Source of the DNA: Streptomyces sp. NBC_01381
GTDB lineage: Bacteria; Actinomycetota; Actinomycetes; Streptomycetales; Streptomycetaceae
Assembly: GCF_026340305.1 (NCBI RefSeq)
Contig: NZ_JAPEPI010000001.1
Location: 620,001-684,000, forward strand
DNA length: 64,000 bases
Direction of reading: 5' to 3'
Every line of letters begins with the position of its first letter. Position 1 is the stretch's first letter. Positions 9,460 to 18,735 of this stretch are shown in pieces. A program made the position numbers and the translations under genes. Under the pieces are notes generated by a model that did not search any database, had not been told where the DNA came from, and saw only the letters and a program-made list of their open reading frames with translations.

Positions 9460-10626
9460 ATGCGCGCCACCCGCCGTACCTTCCGCACCGCCGCCATCGC
9501 CACCGGAGCGATCGCCGCCCTCGCCGTCCCGACCACGGCCGCCTTCGCCGCGGACGCGCCGTCCACCCCGCAGGATCACCAGGTCGCCACGGACGACCAA
9601 GGTCAGGACCAGGGACAGGACCAGGCGCAGGACCCTGGGCAGGACCAGGACACGAACCCGGGTACGGACACCGACACGGAGACGCCGCAGCCCGGCAGCT
9701 GGGAGTCGAAGGGTGTGACCGACCTCGGCAAGGGCTGGACCGCGGACGTCGAGGTCAACGCCTCCGCGCGCACGGCCAAGGCATCCATATCCCTCGACGG
9801 CGTCGCGAAGGGCTCGCTCACCGCGTACGAGAGCGCCTCAAGCACCACCATCGACGGCAACACCTTCACCCTGACCCCGGACGGCACGGCCACGGCCAAG
9901 CTCGTCGACAAGGACAAGGACAAAGACAAAGACAAGCCCGTCCCCGGCGGCTGGGTCTCCAAGGGTGTGACCAACCTCGGCAACGGCTGGGCCGCGAAGG
10001 TCGACGTCAACGCGTCCGCACGCACCGCCAAGGCGTCCATCTCCCTCAACGGCACCCCCAAGGGCTCCCTGAAGGCCTACATCAACCCTGCGAGCACCAA
10101 GATCGACGGCTGCACCTTCACGCTCTCCGCCGACGGCACCATCACCAAGAAGGCGGCCCCGAAGCCCAAGCCCAAGCCGCAGCCCGACGGCAAGCGTGTC
10201 TACGTACGCAGCGCCAAGCTGGCCGACGGCTCCCTGGCCAAGATCTACAAGCTCGGCAAGAACCACTACCAGGCCGACATCTACGCCCACGGCGCCAAGC
10301 TCGACACGCTGGACGCCAACGGCAAGTCCGTGACCGGCCGGCACAACGGCCTGTACGTCGTCCTCAACCCGGACGGCACCATCAAGTCCTGGGTCGAGGG
10401 CAAGGCCAAGCCGGCCCCGAAGCCGCAGCCCACGCAGCAGCCCCAGCACAAGACCGGCTCCGGAACGTCCACCCCGGTCGTCCCGAAGGGCGGCGTCAAG
10501 GCCGGCTCCGAAGGCGTCACCCCGGCCGCCGCGAGCACCCCGCTGATCGCGGCCGGCGGCGGCATGGCGGCGCTGGGCGCGGCGGGCCTCGGCTTCGCGC
10601 TGTACCGCCGCAAGCAGAACGACTGA
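9460..10626 (+). CDS. Exported repeat protein with C-terminal membrane anchor
   Basis: A 388-residue exported protein I cannot assign to a named family. The signal peptide is residues 1-31 (ends AAFAA). A Gln/Asp-rich linker (residues 38-78, DQGQDQ units) is followed by three related modules: 80-143, 164-227 and a divergent one at 245-307, each ending in a DGT motif. The first two share ASARTAKASISL. Linkers are KDKDK (150-159) and Lys-Pro (231-242). The C-terminus has a VPKGGVKAGSEGV segment, a hydrophobic helix (361-381) and a YRRK tail, a membrane or wall retention signal common in Streptomyces surface proteins; no LPXTG or LAXTG was seen. Start chosen at the ATG preceding the signal peptide. 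Confidence 0.75.
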   Translation: MRATRRTFRTAAIATGAIAALAVPTTAAFAADAPSTPQDHQVATDDQGQDQGQDQAQDPGQDQDTNPGTDTDTETPQPGSWESKGVTDLGKGWTADVEVNASARTAKASISLDGVAKGSLTAYESASSTTIDGNTFTLTPDGTATAKLVDKDKDKDKDKPVPGGWVSKGVTNLGNGWAAKVDVNASARTAKASISLNGTPKGSLKAYINPASTKIDGCTFTLSADGTITKKAAPKPKPKPQPDGKRVYVRSAKLADGSLAKIYKLGKNHYQADIYAHGAKLDTLDANGKSVTGRHNGLYVVLNPDGTIKSWVEGKAKPAPKPQPTQQPQHKTGSGTSTPVVPKGGVKAGSEGVTPAAASTPLIAAGGGMAALGAAGLGFALYRRKQND

Positions 10627-10635
10627 TCGTGTGAG

Positions 10636-10681
10636 TACGAGGATGGGGCACCCCGCGCCTGCGGGGTGCCCCATCCTCGTA
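10636..10681. terminator. Bidirectional terminator, 21-bp stem
   Basis: Perfect 21-bp inverted repeat, arms 10636-10656 and 10661-10681, loop GCCT. It lies between the convergent surface-protein gene (ends 10626) and the PhoX-type gene (ends 10698). Confidence 0.88.
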
Positions 10682-10697
10682 TACCTGCTGCCTACGC

Positions 10698-12788
10698 TCA
10701 GACGCCGATGTCGCAGCCGTCCTTGCGCCACACCGAGACCACCGACGGACGGACGATCTTGCCGGGTCCGTCGGGCCAGACGCTCGCGGGCTTCTCGACC
10801 GACGCCCCGTCGATCTCGCCCGGGTGCTGCACGGCGACGATCACGCGGCGGTCCTGGACGATCGGGCCGCAGGTCTCGGCGCCCTTCGGCATGGTGAGGA
10901 ACTGCTTGAGCTCACCGCGCCGGTCACCCTTGGTCGCGACACCGAACAGGCCGTCGTGCGAGCCGAGTTGGGCGCCGTCCGTCGAGATCCACAGGTTGCC
11001 GTGCGGGTCGAAGGAGACGTTGTCCGGGCAGGAGATCGGGCTGACCTTGTCCTTCGGGAAGCCCGCGAAGTACGTCGCCGGGTCGTTCGGGTCGCCCGCG
11101 ACGAGGAACAGCGACCAGGCGAAGGTGGTCGCATCGGCGCGATTGCGGCGCTCGGTCAGCTCGAGGATCTGCCCGTGCTTGTTCAAGTTCCGCGGGTTGG
11201 CCTCGTCCGCGCCGGCCTTGCCCGCCTTGCCGCGGTCGGAGTTGTTCGTCAGCGCGACGTACACCTTGCCGGTGTGCGGGGACGGCTCGATGTCCTCGGG
11301 GCGGTCCATCTTGGTGGCCCCGACCTTGTCACCGGCGAGGCGCGTGAAGACGTACACCTCTTCGGCGGTCATGCCGTCGACGTGCGAGACGGCCTTTCCG
11401 CCCGGACCCGCGGTGGCGAGCGGGATCCACGTACCGCTGCCGTCGAACTCGCCGTCGGCGGGCAGCTTGCCGGTGCCGTCGATCTCGGCGGCCGGGGAGT
11501 CGCCGGTCAGCTTGGCGACGTACAGCGTGCCCTCGTCGAGGAGGGTGAGATTGTGCTGGTGGGCGGCGCGCGAGCGGCCCTTGTCGACGCGCTTGCTGCT
11601 GACGAACTTGTAGAAGTAGTCGAACTTCTCGTCGTCGCCCATGTAGACGACGGGGCGGCCGTCGTCGGTGAGCCGCGGCTGCGCGGCCTCGTGCTTGAAG
11701 CGGCCGAGCGCGGTGCGCTTGCGCGGGGTCGACTCCGGGTCGTACGGGTCGAGTTCGACGACCCAGCCGAAGCGGTTGGCCTCGTTGGGCTCCTTGGCGA
11801 GGTCGAAGCGGTCGTCGTACCGCTCCCACTTGCGCTCGGAGGCGGCGCCGATGACGCCGTACCGCTTGAGGCGGGCCGCAGCGGTGGGGTCCGTCACCTT
11901 CTCGGCGTTGGCGAAGTACTGGTTGAAGTTTTCCTCGCCGTGCAGGGTGGTGCCCCACGGGGTGGTGCCGCCCGAGCAGTTGTTGAGGGTGCCGAGGACG
12001 GTGACGCCCTTCGGGTCGGCCTTCGTACGGACGAGCGCGCTGCCGGCGGCGGGGCCGGAGAGGCGGAACTCGCTGGTGGCGGTCAGGCGCCGGTTGAGCT
12101 GGTGGCGGGAGACGGCGGAGAGCTGCCCGCTCTTCCGCTCCTCCTCGACGACCACGACACTGAGGCCGTGCGCGGCCCAGGCGATCTCGACCTGCTCGCG
12201 GGTCGGCTTCTCGGGGTCGTACCCCTTGAACATCAGGATCTCGTCCGTGTACTCGTGATTGGCGACGAGGACCTGGCGGCCGTGCTCGCGGTGCAGCGGC
12301 AGCAGGGAGAGGAAGTCGTTGTTGTACCCGAACTGTCCGGCCTGCGCCTTCGCGGTCTGCTTGTCCGCGTCGAAGGCGGGGGCGCCGCGGAGGATGGGCT
12401 CGCCCCAGCGGATGACGACATTCTGGGCGTAGCCGTCGGGGACGGTTACGGCGTCGGTGGTGTTGGGCGCGACGGGCGTGAAGCGGAGTCCGCGCGCCCC
12501 CGTTTTGCTCTTTTGCGACGACGGTTTCTGGGCGGCCGCGGTGGCCTGCGGGGCGGCGGGACCGGCGATGACGGCGCCGCCGGCGGCACCGGCGACCGTC
12601 ACGACGGCCGCGGCGCGCATCATCGAGCGGCGGCTGAGCGCGCCGGCTATGACGTCGCCGACGTACTCGTTGTCGCTGGTGTTGGGCACCTCGTGGAAGC
12701 AGGCGTCACCGCAGCGGAAACGGCAGGTCATGGCGGAACGGCCGCCGCTCCCCTGGTGCGAGGTGATGATCGGCAGCAGCTTGCGCAC
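10698..12788 (-). CDS. PhoX-family (DUF839) secreted alkaline phosphatase
   Basis: A 696-residue protein of the PhoX/DUF839 family, calcium/iron-dependent phosphomonoesterases. The N-terminus has the actinobacterial PhoX Cys-containing segment (CRFRCGDACFHEVPNTS, 22-38) before a twin-arginine signal (LSRRSMMR at about 51-58, then a hydrophobic Ala-rich stretch), so export by Tat is likely. The body contains repeated Asp/Glu-rich beta-propeller segments such as CPDNVSFDPHGNLWIS. The inferred role is release of phosphate from extracellular phosphoesters. A canonical PHO box lies ~77 nt upstream of the start, so PhoP control under phosphate starvation is likely. Confidence 0.9.
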   Translation of the reverse strand: MRKLLPIITSHQGSGGRSAMTCRFRCGDACFHEVPNTSDNEYVGDVIAGALSRRSMMRAAAVVTVAGAAGGAVIAGPAAPQATAAAQKPSSQKSKTGARGLRFTPVAPNTTDAVTVPDGYAQNVVIRWGEPILRGAPAFDADKQTAKAQAGQFGYNNDFLSLLPLHREHGRQVLVANHEYTDEILMFKGYDPEKPTREQVEIAWAAHGLSVVVVEEERKSGQLSAVSRHQLNRRLTATSEFRLSGPAAGSALVRTKADPKGVTVLGTLNNCSGGTTPWGTTLHGEENFNQYFANAEKVTDPTAAARLKRYGVIGAASERKWERYDDRFDLAKEPNEANRFGWVVELDPYDPESTPRKRTALGRFKHEAAQPRLTDDGRPVVYMGDDEKFDYFYKFVSSKRVDKGRSRAAHQHNLTLLDEGTLYVAKLTGDSPAAEIDGTGKLPADGEFDGSGTWIPLATAGPGGKAVSHVDGMTAEEVYVFTRLAGDKVGATKMDRPEDIEPSPHTGKVYVALTNNSDRGKAGKAGADEANPRNLNKHGQILELTERRNRADATTFAWSLFLVAGDPNDPATYFAGFPKDKVSPISCPDNVSFDPHGNLWISTDGAQLGSHDGLFGVATKGDRRGELKQFLTMPKGAETCGPIVQDRRVIVAVQHPGEIDGASVEKPASVWPDGPGKIVRPSVVSVWRKDGCDIGV

Positions 12789-12864
12789 GGTTCCTCCGTT
12801 TTGTGGGCGTGGCTTGTTTCCGCGGCGACGCTAGGGGTGGCGGAGTGCAGGGCGGCGGACGCCG

Positions 12865-12893
12865 GGTGAACGGGAGGTGAACCGGGGGCGCAC
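12865..12893 (-). promoter_or_regulatory. PHO box (PhoP operator) of the phosphatase gene
   Basis: On the minus strand the sequence reads GTTCACCTCCCGTTCACC (12865-12882), two perfect GTTCACC repeats with an 11-nt period. A third, degenerate copy (5/7 match) lies a further 11 nt upstream at 12887-12893. This is the established Streptomyces PhoP direct-repeat unit. Confidence 0.88.
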
Positions 12894-13034
12894 ATAGGGC
12901 AGTTGACGTGCGGGTGAGTGGTAAGGGTGACCCTACGGCGACCCTCGCCAAGATCGCGGAAGGCGGCGGCTAACCTTACGTGTCCGCCCTGGCCAGGGGT
13001 TATCGGGAATCAACTCACGCGAAGGGGTGCACCC

Positions 13035-14360
13035 ATGGGCATTCTGAGTGTCCTGCGGAATGCGTTCGGACGGTCGTCACGTAAGGGGGCTACGGCTGAG
13101 CCTGAGGCTGCGGCGACGCCGGAGCGTGAGGTTGAGCCGGAGCAGCGGCCGGAACAGAAGGTCTCGGTACCGGCCCCCAGCCACGAGCCGACTCCGTCGG
13201 AGGCGGCCGCGCTCGTGGCAGCGGCGTTCGACAACGTATCGGTCCCGGCCCAGCAGTCGACCGAGCCCGAGCCCGCGGCTGAAACGGCCCCCACCCCGGC
13301 GGAGGTGCCCGCTGCTTCCCCGGCACCGGAGGCAGAGGTTGTACCCACCGAGGCCGAGGCGGAGCCCGAGCTCGACGCCGCCGCTGCCCCCGAGCCGGTG
13401 ACCGAAGCCGAGGCGGAGCCCGAGCCCGAGCTCGACACCGCCGCTGTGACCGCCGAGCCCGAGCCGGCCGTCGAAGCCGAGGCCGAGCCCGACGTCGACG
13501 CTACTTCTGTGACCACCGAGCCCGAGCCGGCCGTCGACGCTGCTTCTGTGGGCAATCGTCCCGCTGGGCGGGACGGGTGGGCACAGCCCGAAGCTGCCCT
13601 CGCCGATGAAGCGGCAGAGGCACCCGTGACCTCGGCAGAGCCCGAAGCCACCGTTACCGAGGAAGCCGCCGAAACGGAGCCCGAGGCCGCCAGCACCGGG
13701 AAACCCGCCACCACCCCCGCCAAGATCAAGTCCAAGGCCCCGGCACTGGCCGCCGCCTACAAGGCCGCCGGCGCCGCCCTGAAGAAGCGGGACCTCACGG
13801 GGACCCGCGCCCCGGTGTACCTGGTCCTCGACCGCTCCGGATCCATGCGCCCGTACTACAAGGACGGCTCCGCCCAGAGCCTGGGCGAACAGGCCCTCGC
13901 CCTGGCCGCCCACACGGACCCCGAAGCCACGGTCCACGTCGTCTTCTTCTCCACGGACATCGACGGCACCGGCACCCTCACCCTCCCCGAGCACGAGGGC
14001 CGCATCGACGAGCTGCACGCCGCGGCGGGCCACATGGGCCGCACCAGCTACCACCGCGCCATCGAGGAGGTCGTCACCCACTACGAGAAGTCCGACCACA
14101 AGGGCGCCCCGGCCCTGGTGATCTTCCAGACGGACGGCGCCCCCGACGCCAAGGGCCCGGCAACCCAGGCCCTCACCGACGCGGCCAAGCACCCCCTCTT
14201 CTTCCAGTTCGTGGCGTTCGGCGACCACGAGGCAAAGGGCTTCGACTACCTCCGCAAGCTGAAGGCGGACAACGCCGCCTTCTTCCACGCGGGCCCCACG
14301 CCCAAGGAGCTCACGGACAAGGAGCTGTACGAGGGCCTCCTGGCGGCCTGGCGCCCGTAG
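13035..14360 (+). CDS. VWA-domain (TerF-like) protein with long acidic linker
   Basis: A 441-residue protein. Residues 1-17 are basic; 20-235 are a low-complexity Ala/Pro/Glu linker with repeated EAEAEPE and [10 protein letters not shown] units; 259-440 form a von Willebrand factor A domain like that of TerF in tellurite/stress clusters. The metal-ion site is intact: D266, S268, S270, T337 and D367. Such domains bind partners through Mg2+; the partner here is unknown. No ter genes are adjacent. The linker contains residues 172-184 ([13 protein letters not shown]) of unrelated composition, encoded by a palindromic repeat that inserted in frame. The start has AAGGGG upstream. Confidence 0.85.
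   Translation: MGILSVLRNAFGRSSRKGATAEPEAAATPEREVEPEQRPEQKVSVPAPSHEPTPSEAAALVAAAFDNVSVPAQQSTEPEPAAETAPTPAEVPAASPAPEAEVVPTEAEAEPELDAAAAPEPVTEAEAEPEPELDTAAVTAEPEPAVEAEAEPDVDATSVTTEPEPAVDAASVGNRPAGRDGWAQPEAALADEAAEAPVTSAEPEATVTEEAAETEPEAASTGKPATTPAKIKSKAPALAAAYKAAGAALKKRDLTGTRAPVYLVLDRSGSMRPYYKDGSAQSLGEQALALAAHTDPEATVHVVFFSTDIDGTGTLTLPEHEGRIDELHAAAGHMGRTSYHRAIEEVVTHYEKSDHKGAPALVIFQTDGAPDAKGPATQALTDAAKHPLFFQFVAFGDHEAKGFDYLRKLKADNAAFFHAGPTPKELTDKELYEGLLAAWRP
13546..13586 (+). repeat. 41-bp palindromic interspersed repeat inside the VWA gene
   Basis: The element is bounded by CTGTG and CACAG and contains an 8-bp hairpin (CGTCCCGC, loop TGG, GCGGGACG; 13557-13575). Its outer part, including the GGGTGGGCACAGC end, matches a longer element at 47205-47284. 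It is translated in frame as part of the acidic linker. Confidence 0.7.
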
Positions 14361-14386
14361 CCGCAGGACCCACAACCGCACGTCGA

Positions 14387-14425
14387 CCAGGGGGTGGCAC
14401 CGGAAGCCCCGGGTCCACCCCCTGG
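14387..14425 (+). terminator. Probable terminator after the VWA gene
   Basis: An 11-bp perfect stem (CCAGGGGGTGG / CCACCCCCTGG) with a 17-nt loop, 27 nt after the VWA stop and upstream of metG. Confidence 0.65.
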
Positions 14426-14469
14426 AATCGATGTGAGTCGATCTCCATCCGGCCGTTAGGATTTCGACC

Positions 14470-16101
14470 ATGGCGGCCACTGGATCCGAGAAGCAGGGAG
14501 CGGACGAGAACGCAAAGGCGTTCTACGTCTCGACCCCCATCTACTACGTAAACGACGCTCCTCACCTGGGCCACGCCTACACGACCGTTGCAGGGGACGT
14601 GCTCACGCGCTGGCACCGTCAGCGCGGCGAGAAGGTGTGGTACCTCACCGGCACGGACGAGCACGGTCAGAAGATCATGCGCACGGCCGAGGCGAACGGA
14701 GTCACCCCCCAGGAGTGGTGCGACAAGCTCGTCACCGAGGCCTGGAAGCCCCTCTGGGAGCACCTGAACATCGCGAACGACGACTTCATCCGCACGACGG
14801 AGAAGCGTCACACGGACCGCGTGCAGGAGTTCGTCCAGGATCTCTTCGACAAGGGCGAGATCTACAAGGGCGGCTATGAGGGCCCGTACTGCGTGGGCTG
14901 TGAGGAGTACAAGCTCCCCGGCGACCTGATCGACGGCGAGGGCGAGTACGAGGGCCAGAAGCTCTGCCCCATCCACAAGAAGCCGGTGGAACTCCTCAAG
15001 GAGGAGAACTACTTCTTCAAGCTCAGCGAGTACGGCCCCAAGCTCCTGGAGCTCTACGCGGCGAACCCCGGCTTCATCCAGCCGGAGTCGGCCCGCAACG
15101 AGGTCGTGAACTTCGTACGCCAGGGCCTGCAGGACCTCTCGATCTCCCGCTCGACGTTCGACTGGGGCGTCAAGGTCCCGTGGGACGACAAGCACGTGAT
15201 CTACGTGTGGATCGACGCGCTCCTGAACTACGCGACGGCGGTCGGCTACGGCGCGAACCAGAACAAGTTCGACGAGACCTTCCCGGCCAATGTCCACCTG
15301 GTCGGCAAGGACATCCTCCGCTTCCACGCGGTGATCTGGCCCGCGATGCTGCTGGCGCAGGGCCTGCCGGTCCCCGGCAAGGTCGCCGCGAACGGCTGGC
15401 TCATGGTCGGCGGCGAAAAGATGTCGAAGTCGAACCTGACGGGCATCAAGCCGCAGGACCTCACGTCCCACTTCGGCGTGGACGCCTACCGCTGGTACTT
15501 CCTGCGCGCGATCGCCTTCGGCAGCGACGGCTCGTTCTCGTGGGAGGACTTCACGGCCCGCTACACCTCCGAGCTCGCCAACGACTACGGAAACCTCGCC
15601 TCCCGCGTCGCGGCGATGGTCGGCAAGTACTTCGGCGGCGCACTGCCGGAGGCCACGGCCTCCGGTGACGCCGAGAAGGCGGTCCAGGAGGGCCTGGCGA
15701 AGGCCGTCACGGAAGCCGACCGCAAGATCGGCGAGGAGCTGGACTTCCAGGGCGGCATCCTGGCGATCTTCGACTTCGTGAAGCAGGTCAACGGCTACAT
15801 CACGGAGCAGGAGCCGTGGAAGGTGGCCAAGGACGACTCGGAGGAGGGCAAGGCCCGCCTCGCGACCATCCTCTACACGGCGGCGGAGTCACTCCGCGCG
15901 GTGGCGGTCCTGCTGAACCCGATCATGCCGGACACCTCCCAGAAGCTCTGGGACTCCCTCGGCGCGGAGCCCCTCCTGGGCGCCCTCGCCGACCAGGACG
16001 TCCAGACCGCCGCCACCTGGGGCACGCTCCCCGCGGGCGCGACGGTGACGAAGGGCGCGGTGCTGTTCCCGCGCCTGGAGGAGCCGAAGAAGGACGCGTA
16101 G
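14470..16101 (+). CDS. metG: Methionyl-tRNA synthetase
   Basis: A 543-residue class I aminoacyl-tRNA synthetase charging tRNA-Met in the cytoplasm. The HIGH signature is HLGH (32-35) in the ATP site, and KMSKS is at residues 317-321. The knuckle insertion has CVGCEEYK and a later CPIH, a Cys-containing zinc site. The C-terminal anticodon-binding helical domain is present, and the C-terminal tRNA-binding extension seen in E. coli is absent, as normal for actinobacteria. Codon use is strongly biased like other core genes. The ATG at 14470 is followed by a short Ala/Glu-rich N-terminus before the Rossmann fold. Confidence 0.97.
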   Translation: MAATGSEKQGADENAKAFYVSTPIYYVNDAPHLGHAYTTVAGDVLTRWHRQRGEKVWYLTGTDEHGQKIMRTAEANGVTPQEWCDKLVTEAWKPLWEHLNIANDDFIRTTEKRHTDRVQEFVQDLFDKGEIYKGGYEGPYCVGCEEYKLPGDLIDGEGEYEGQKLCPIHKKPVELLKEENYFFKLSEYGPKLLELYAANPGFIQPESARNEVVNFVRQGLQDLSISRSTFDWGVKVPWDDKHVIYVWIDALLNYATAVGYGANQNKFDETFPANVHLVGKDILRFHAVIWPAMLLAQGLPVPGKVAANGWLMVGGEKMSKSNLTGIKPQDLTSHFGVDAYRWYFLRAIAFGSDGSFSWEDFTARYTSELANDYGNLASRVAAMVGKYFGGALPEATASGDAEKAVQEGLAKAVTEADRKIGEELDFQGGILAIFDFVKQVNGYITEQEPWKVAKDDSEEGKARLATILYTAAESLRAVAVLLNPIMPDTSQKLWDSLGAEPLLGALADQDVQTAATWGTLPAGATVTKGAVLFPRLEEPKKDA

Positions 16102-16128
16102 GCCCAGGCCTCGCCCCTTCCCGTACGT

Positions 16129-16170
16129 GAGTGAGGGCCCCGGAACCGACAGGTTCCGGGGCCCTCACTC
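16129..16170. terminator. Bidirectional terminator, 19-bp stem
   Basis: Perfect stem with arms 16129-16147 and 16152-16170 and loop GACA, GC-rich (GGGCCCCGGAACC core), just after metG and before the convergent Rpn-like gene. Confidence 0.88.
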
Positions 16171-16305
16171 GTGCTGCTCACTCGTCCTGCCCTGTGCTCT
16201 TGTTCGCTCTCGCCTCAGCCCCCGCACGGGTGAGGAGGCGGCCACAGGGCATGCAGAGCCTGGCGCTCCCGCTCCGTGATGCCCTCGCCCACCACGGCGT
16301 CCTGG

Positions 16306-17208
16306 TCAGGTTTCGTCGTCGCTGAACACCTCGGTGGCATCGGACACTTGAAGCGCCCGCCGCGCCCAGACGGTGAGCTGGTCCAGGTCGGTGCAGGCTG
16401 TCACTCGCTCGCGGACGGCGGGCGGCACGTCCAGGCCACGCCAAACGAGGTTGTTCAGAACCATCTCCGCGCGATCGTCGACCCGGCCCTCTTCCCGGCC
16501 CTCGACCCGGCCCTCGGCCCGCACCTGCTCCGCCAACGGGTGGTCGAAGAAGTACTTGGTCACCGTCATCAGTTCCTCCCAGATCTCCTTTGCCCGGGGG
16601 TCCACCAGACCGGACCGGGTGAGCTGTGCGAACGAACCCGCCGCCTCGGGGTCGATGGTCTTCAAAGCCTCAGCCAGTGCTCCCAGTATGGCGGCGGCAC
16701 CCTGCCCTCTTCCATGCGTAATCGCCGAGAACACCGCAAGGGGGACATCCCGCTCGGCCACGTGCCGGTCCGCGATCACCGGCACGTTCTCCGGCCCCAG
16801 GACCAGTGGACGCACGGTGAGCGAAGGCCAGCCCGGCAGCCCGAACTGGATGGGCTTCGCGGCCCAGCGGGCCGTTGCCGCGCTCTGGGTCACGACGATC
16901 AGCACCGGCTCGCAGTGGTACTTCTCGTAGAGATACGAGAGGTAGTAGGCCCAACTCCCGCGCTTGGCCTCGTCTTTCCTGCCCTGCGACTCGATGACGA
17001 AGAGGAAGTTGCCGTCATCCGTGTCGACCCTTAACAGGCTGTCGCAGCGGCGCTCGATCGGTTCGATCTCCGTGAGGTCCACATCAAGGGCCTTGATTTC
17101 CCGGGGCTCCGGGAACGGAATGTGGAGCAGACGCTGGAGAGATCGGACCAGCAGACCGGCGTCCTTCTGGAAGATCCGGTGCAGCGCTTCATGTGACGAG
17201 CTGACCAT
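16306..17208 (-). CDS. PD-(D/E)XK-like (Rpn-type) protein with a TTA codon
   Basis: A 300-residue protein resembling the Rpn/transposase-associated nuclease-fold proteins common in multiple copies in Streptomyces. Seen: a core with RRCDSLLRV then FLFVIESQGRKD, giving the Asp...ExQ...K pattern of the PD-(D/E)XK fold; then an all-alpha region, and a charged RAEGRVEGREEGR spacer before a conserved C-terminal helical cap (VRERVTACTDLDQL). Function is not established; DNA cleavage is an inference from the fold. Leu59 is encoded by TTA (17032-17034), rare in Streptomyces and read by the bldA tRNA, so translation may be developmentally delayed. Codon bias is weaker than in neighbouring core genes, consistent with acquired DNA. 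Confidence 0.75.
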   Translation of the reverse strand: MVSSSHEALHRIFQKDAGLLVRSLQRLLHIPFPEPREIKALDVDLTEIEPIERRCDSLLRVDTDDGNFLFVIESQGRKDEAKRGSWAYYLSYLYEKYHCEPVLIVVTQSAATARWAAKPIQFGLPGWPSLTVRPLVLGPENVPVIADRHVAERDVPLAVFSAITHGRGQGAAAILGALAEALKTIDPEAAGSFAQLTRSGLVDPRAKEIWEELMTVTKYFFDHPLAEQVRAEGRVEGREEGRVDDRAEMVLNNLVWRGLDVPPAVRERVTACTDLDQLTVWARRALQVSDATEVFSDDET

Positions 17209-17241
17209 CGGGTCCCCTTTCTTTTCGGCGTGATCAACGAG

Positions 17242-17643
17242 CTAGGCAGCGGAGAGTTCGCACCAGACGTACTTGCCGGAGTCGGTCGCCACGGGGTACC
17301 AGCCCCAGCCGTCGGCGCAGGCCCGTACGAGGTCCAGGCCCCGCCCCTGCTCGGCGTCCACGTCGGCGGTACGTAGGGGCGGGGCCGGTGGTGTGGGGTC
17401 GGCGTCCCACGCCCCGATGCGGAGGACTCCGTCGGAGTAGCGGAGGCGGAGAGCGGCGGGGCCTTTGGTGTGGCGTACGGCGTTGGACACGAGCTCCGTC
17501 GCCAACAGCTCGGCCAGGTCGGTGAGTTGGGACAGGCAGTGGAGCGTGAGGATGAGGCGGAGGGCGCGGCGGCAGATCGTGACTGCGCGGAGGTCGTTCG
17601 GGACGTACAGGGTGTACTCCCAGGGCGGGTCGCTTTCGGGCAT
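17242..17643 (-). CDS. Anti-sigma-regulator-like ATP-binding protein
   Basis: A 133-residue HATPase_c (SpoIIAB/RsbW-like) domain protein. The N-box reads ELLATELVSNAVRHT, and the later DVDAEQGRGLDLVRACADGWG is the G1/G2 ATP-lid region; no other domain is attached. Such small kinase-fold proteins are abundant in Streptomyces and often sit beside xre/DUF397 genes, as here, where the XRE gene diverges at 17876. The start chosen (ATG 17641-17643) has AGGAG 9 nt upstream; the frame is open further to 17793. Partner unknown; it may bind a sigma factor or the neighbouring DUF397 proteins. Confidence 0.82.
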   Translation of the reverse strand: MPESDPPWEYTLYVPNDLRAVTICRRALRLILTLHCLSQLTDLAELLATELVSNAVRHTKGPAALRLRYSDGVLRIGAWDADPTPPAPPLRTADVDAEQGRGLDLVRACADGWGWYPVATDSGKYVWCELSAA

Positions 17644-17875
17644 GCGAGAACTCCTGTTGGCGTGAGGGAGTTGGCGGGACGCGGCAGGTGCAGGGCGGTG
17701 GCATGTCACCGCCGTCATGGCATGACGGGGTGGTGCGCTTCCGGGGTCCCGGTCTCGCAGCGTTTGCGACGCGTCACTGACGGTAGACCTCAATATTTAG
17801 GTGCTGCAAGCCATTCCCGTAACCTGGCACCCGAACGGGGCACTCCAGCAGGTGAGTTGCACAGAGGAGATGTAA

Positions 17876-18727
17876 ATGGCGCTGCGTTCCCACCCCACCG
17901 CTCGACAACTGCGCTTGGGCGCCGAGCTGCGCAAGTTGCGCGAGGCAGCGGGCATGACGGCGCGGGAAACCGCCGCGCTGCTCGGAGTGAACGCCGCGCA
18001 GATGACCCATATCGAGTCCGGCCTGTCAGGCGTGAGTGAAGTGCGCCTGCGCCGTCTGGCGGGCCACTACGCATGCACGGACGAGGACCTGATCGGCGCC
18101 CTGACGGCCATCGCGACCGACCGCACTCGCGGCTGGTGGGAGGAGTACCGGGGTGTACTGCCACCGGTGTTCCTGGATGTCGCCGAGTTGGAGCATCACG
18201 CGACGTTCCGGCACGACGTAGAACTGCTGCACGTGCCGGGCCTGTTGCAGACCAGCGACTATGCGCAAGCGGTGTTCTCGTACACGCGACCCGAGTTCCC
18301 TGCCAGTGAACTCGAGACTCTGGTCAGCCATCGCATGAGGCGGCGCACCATCCTCGAAGGAGAGGACCCCGTCGAGTACGAAGCGATCATCCATGAGTCG
18401 GCACTACGCATCAGGGTCGGCGGCCGCAAGGCGTTCCGATCTCAACTGGACCAGCTCCTCGGCCTGTCCGAGGCGGACCACGTGACGGTGCGGGTCATCC
18501 CGTTCGATCTGGACGACTTCGCGGGCGCGAGCTGCGCCATGATGCACGTGGGCGGGCCGATTCCCCGCCTTGGCACTGTGTTGCGGGATGCCCCACACGG
18601 CACCGCGTTCATCGATTCCGAGGCCCAACTGGACCACTTTCGAACGCTCTTCCGTAAGGTGAAGAGGGCGTCACTCGACCCCGACCATTCGCGTGACTTC
18701 ATCCATGAGTTGACCAAGGAACTGTGA
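17876..18727 (+). CDS. XRE-family regulator with DUF5753 domain
   Basis: A 283-residue regulator of the WhiJ/Scr1-like class. Residues 10-70 form a helix-turn-helix (RETAALLGVNAAQMTHIESG), and ~95-275 are the DUF5753 ligand/partner domain with the typical HVPGLLQTSDYAQAVF motif. Known for the family: these proteins pair with a small DUF397 protein encoded next to them and affect development and antibiotic production. Here two DUF397 genes follow immediately, the first 8 nt after the stop and overlapping none of it, in an apparent operon. The start has GAGGAGA directly upstream. Confidence 0.92.
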   Translation: MALRSHPTARQLRLGAELRKLREAAGMTARETAALLGVNAAQMTHIESGLSGVSEVRLRRLAGHYACTDEDLIGALTAIATDRTRGWWEEYRGVLPPVFLDVAELEHHATFRHDVELLHVPGLLQTSDYAQAVFSYTRPEFPASELETLVSHRMRRRTILEGEDPVEYEAIIHESALRIRVGGRKAFRSQLDQLLGLSEADHVTVRVIPFDLDDFAGASCAMMHVGGPIPRLGTVLRDAPHGTAFIDSEAQLDHFRTLFRKVKRASLDPDHSRDFIHELTKEL

Positions 18728-18735
18728 GGCAAGCC

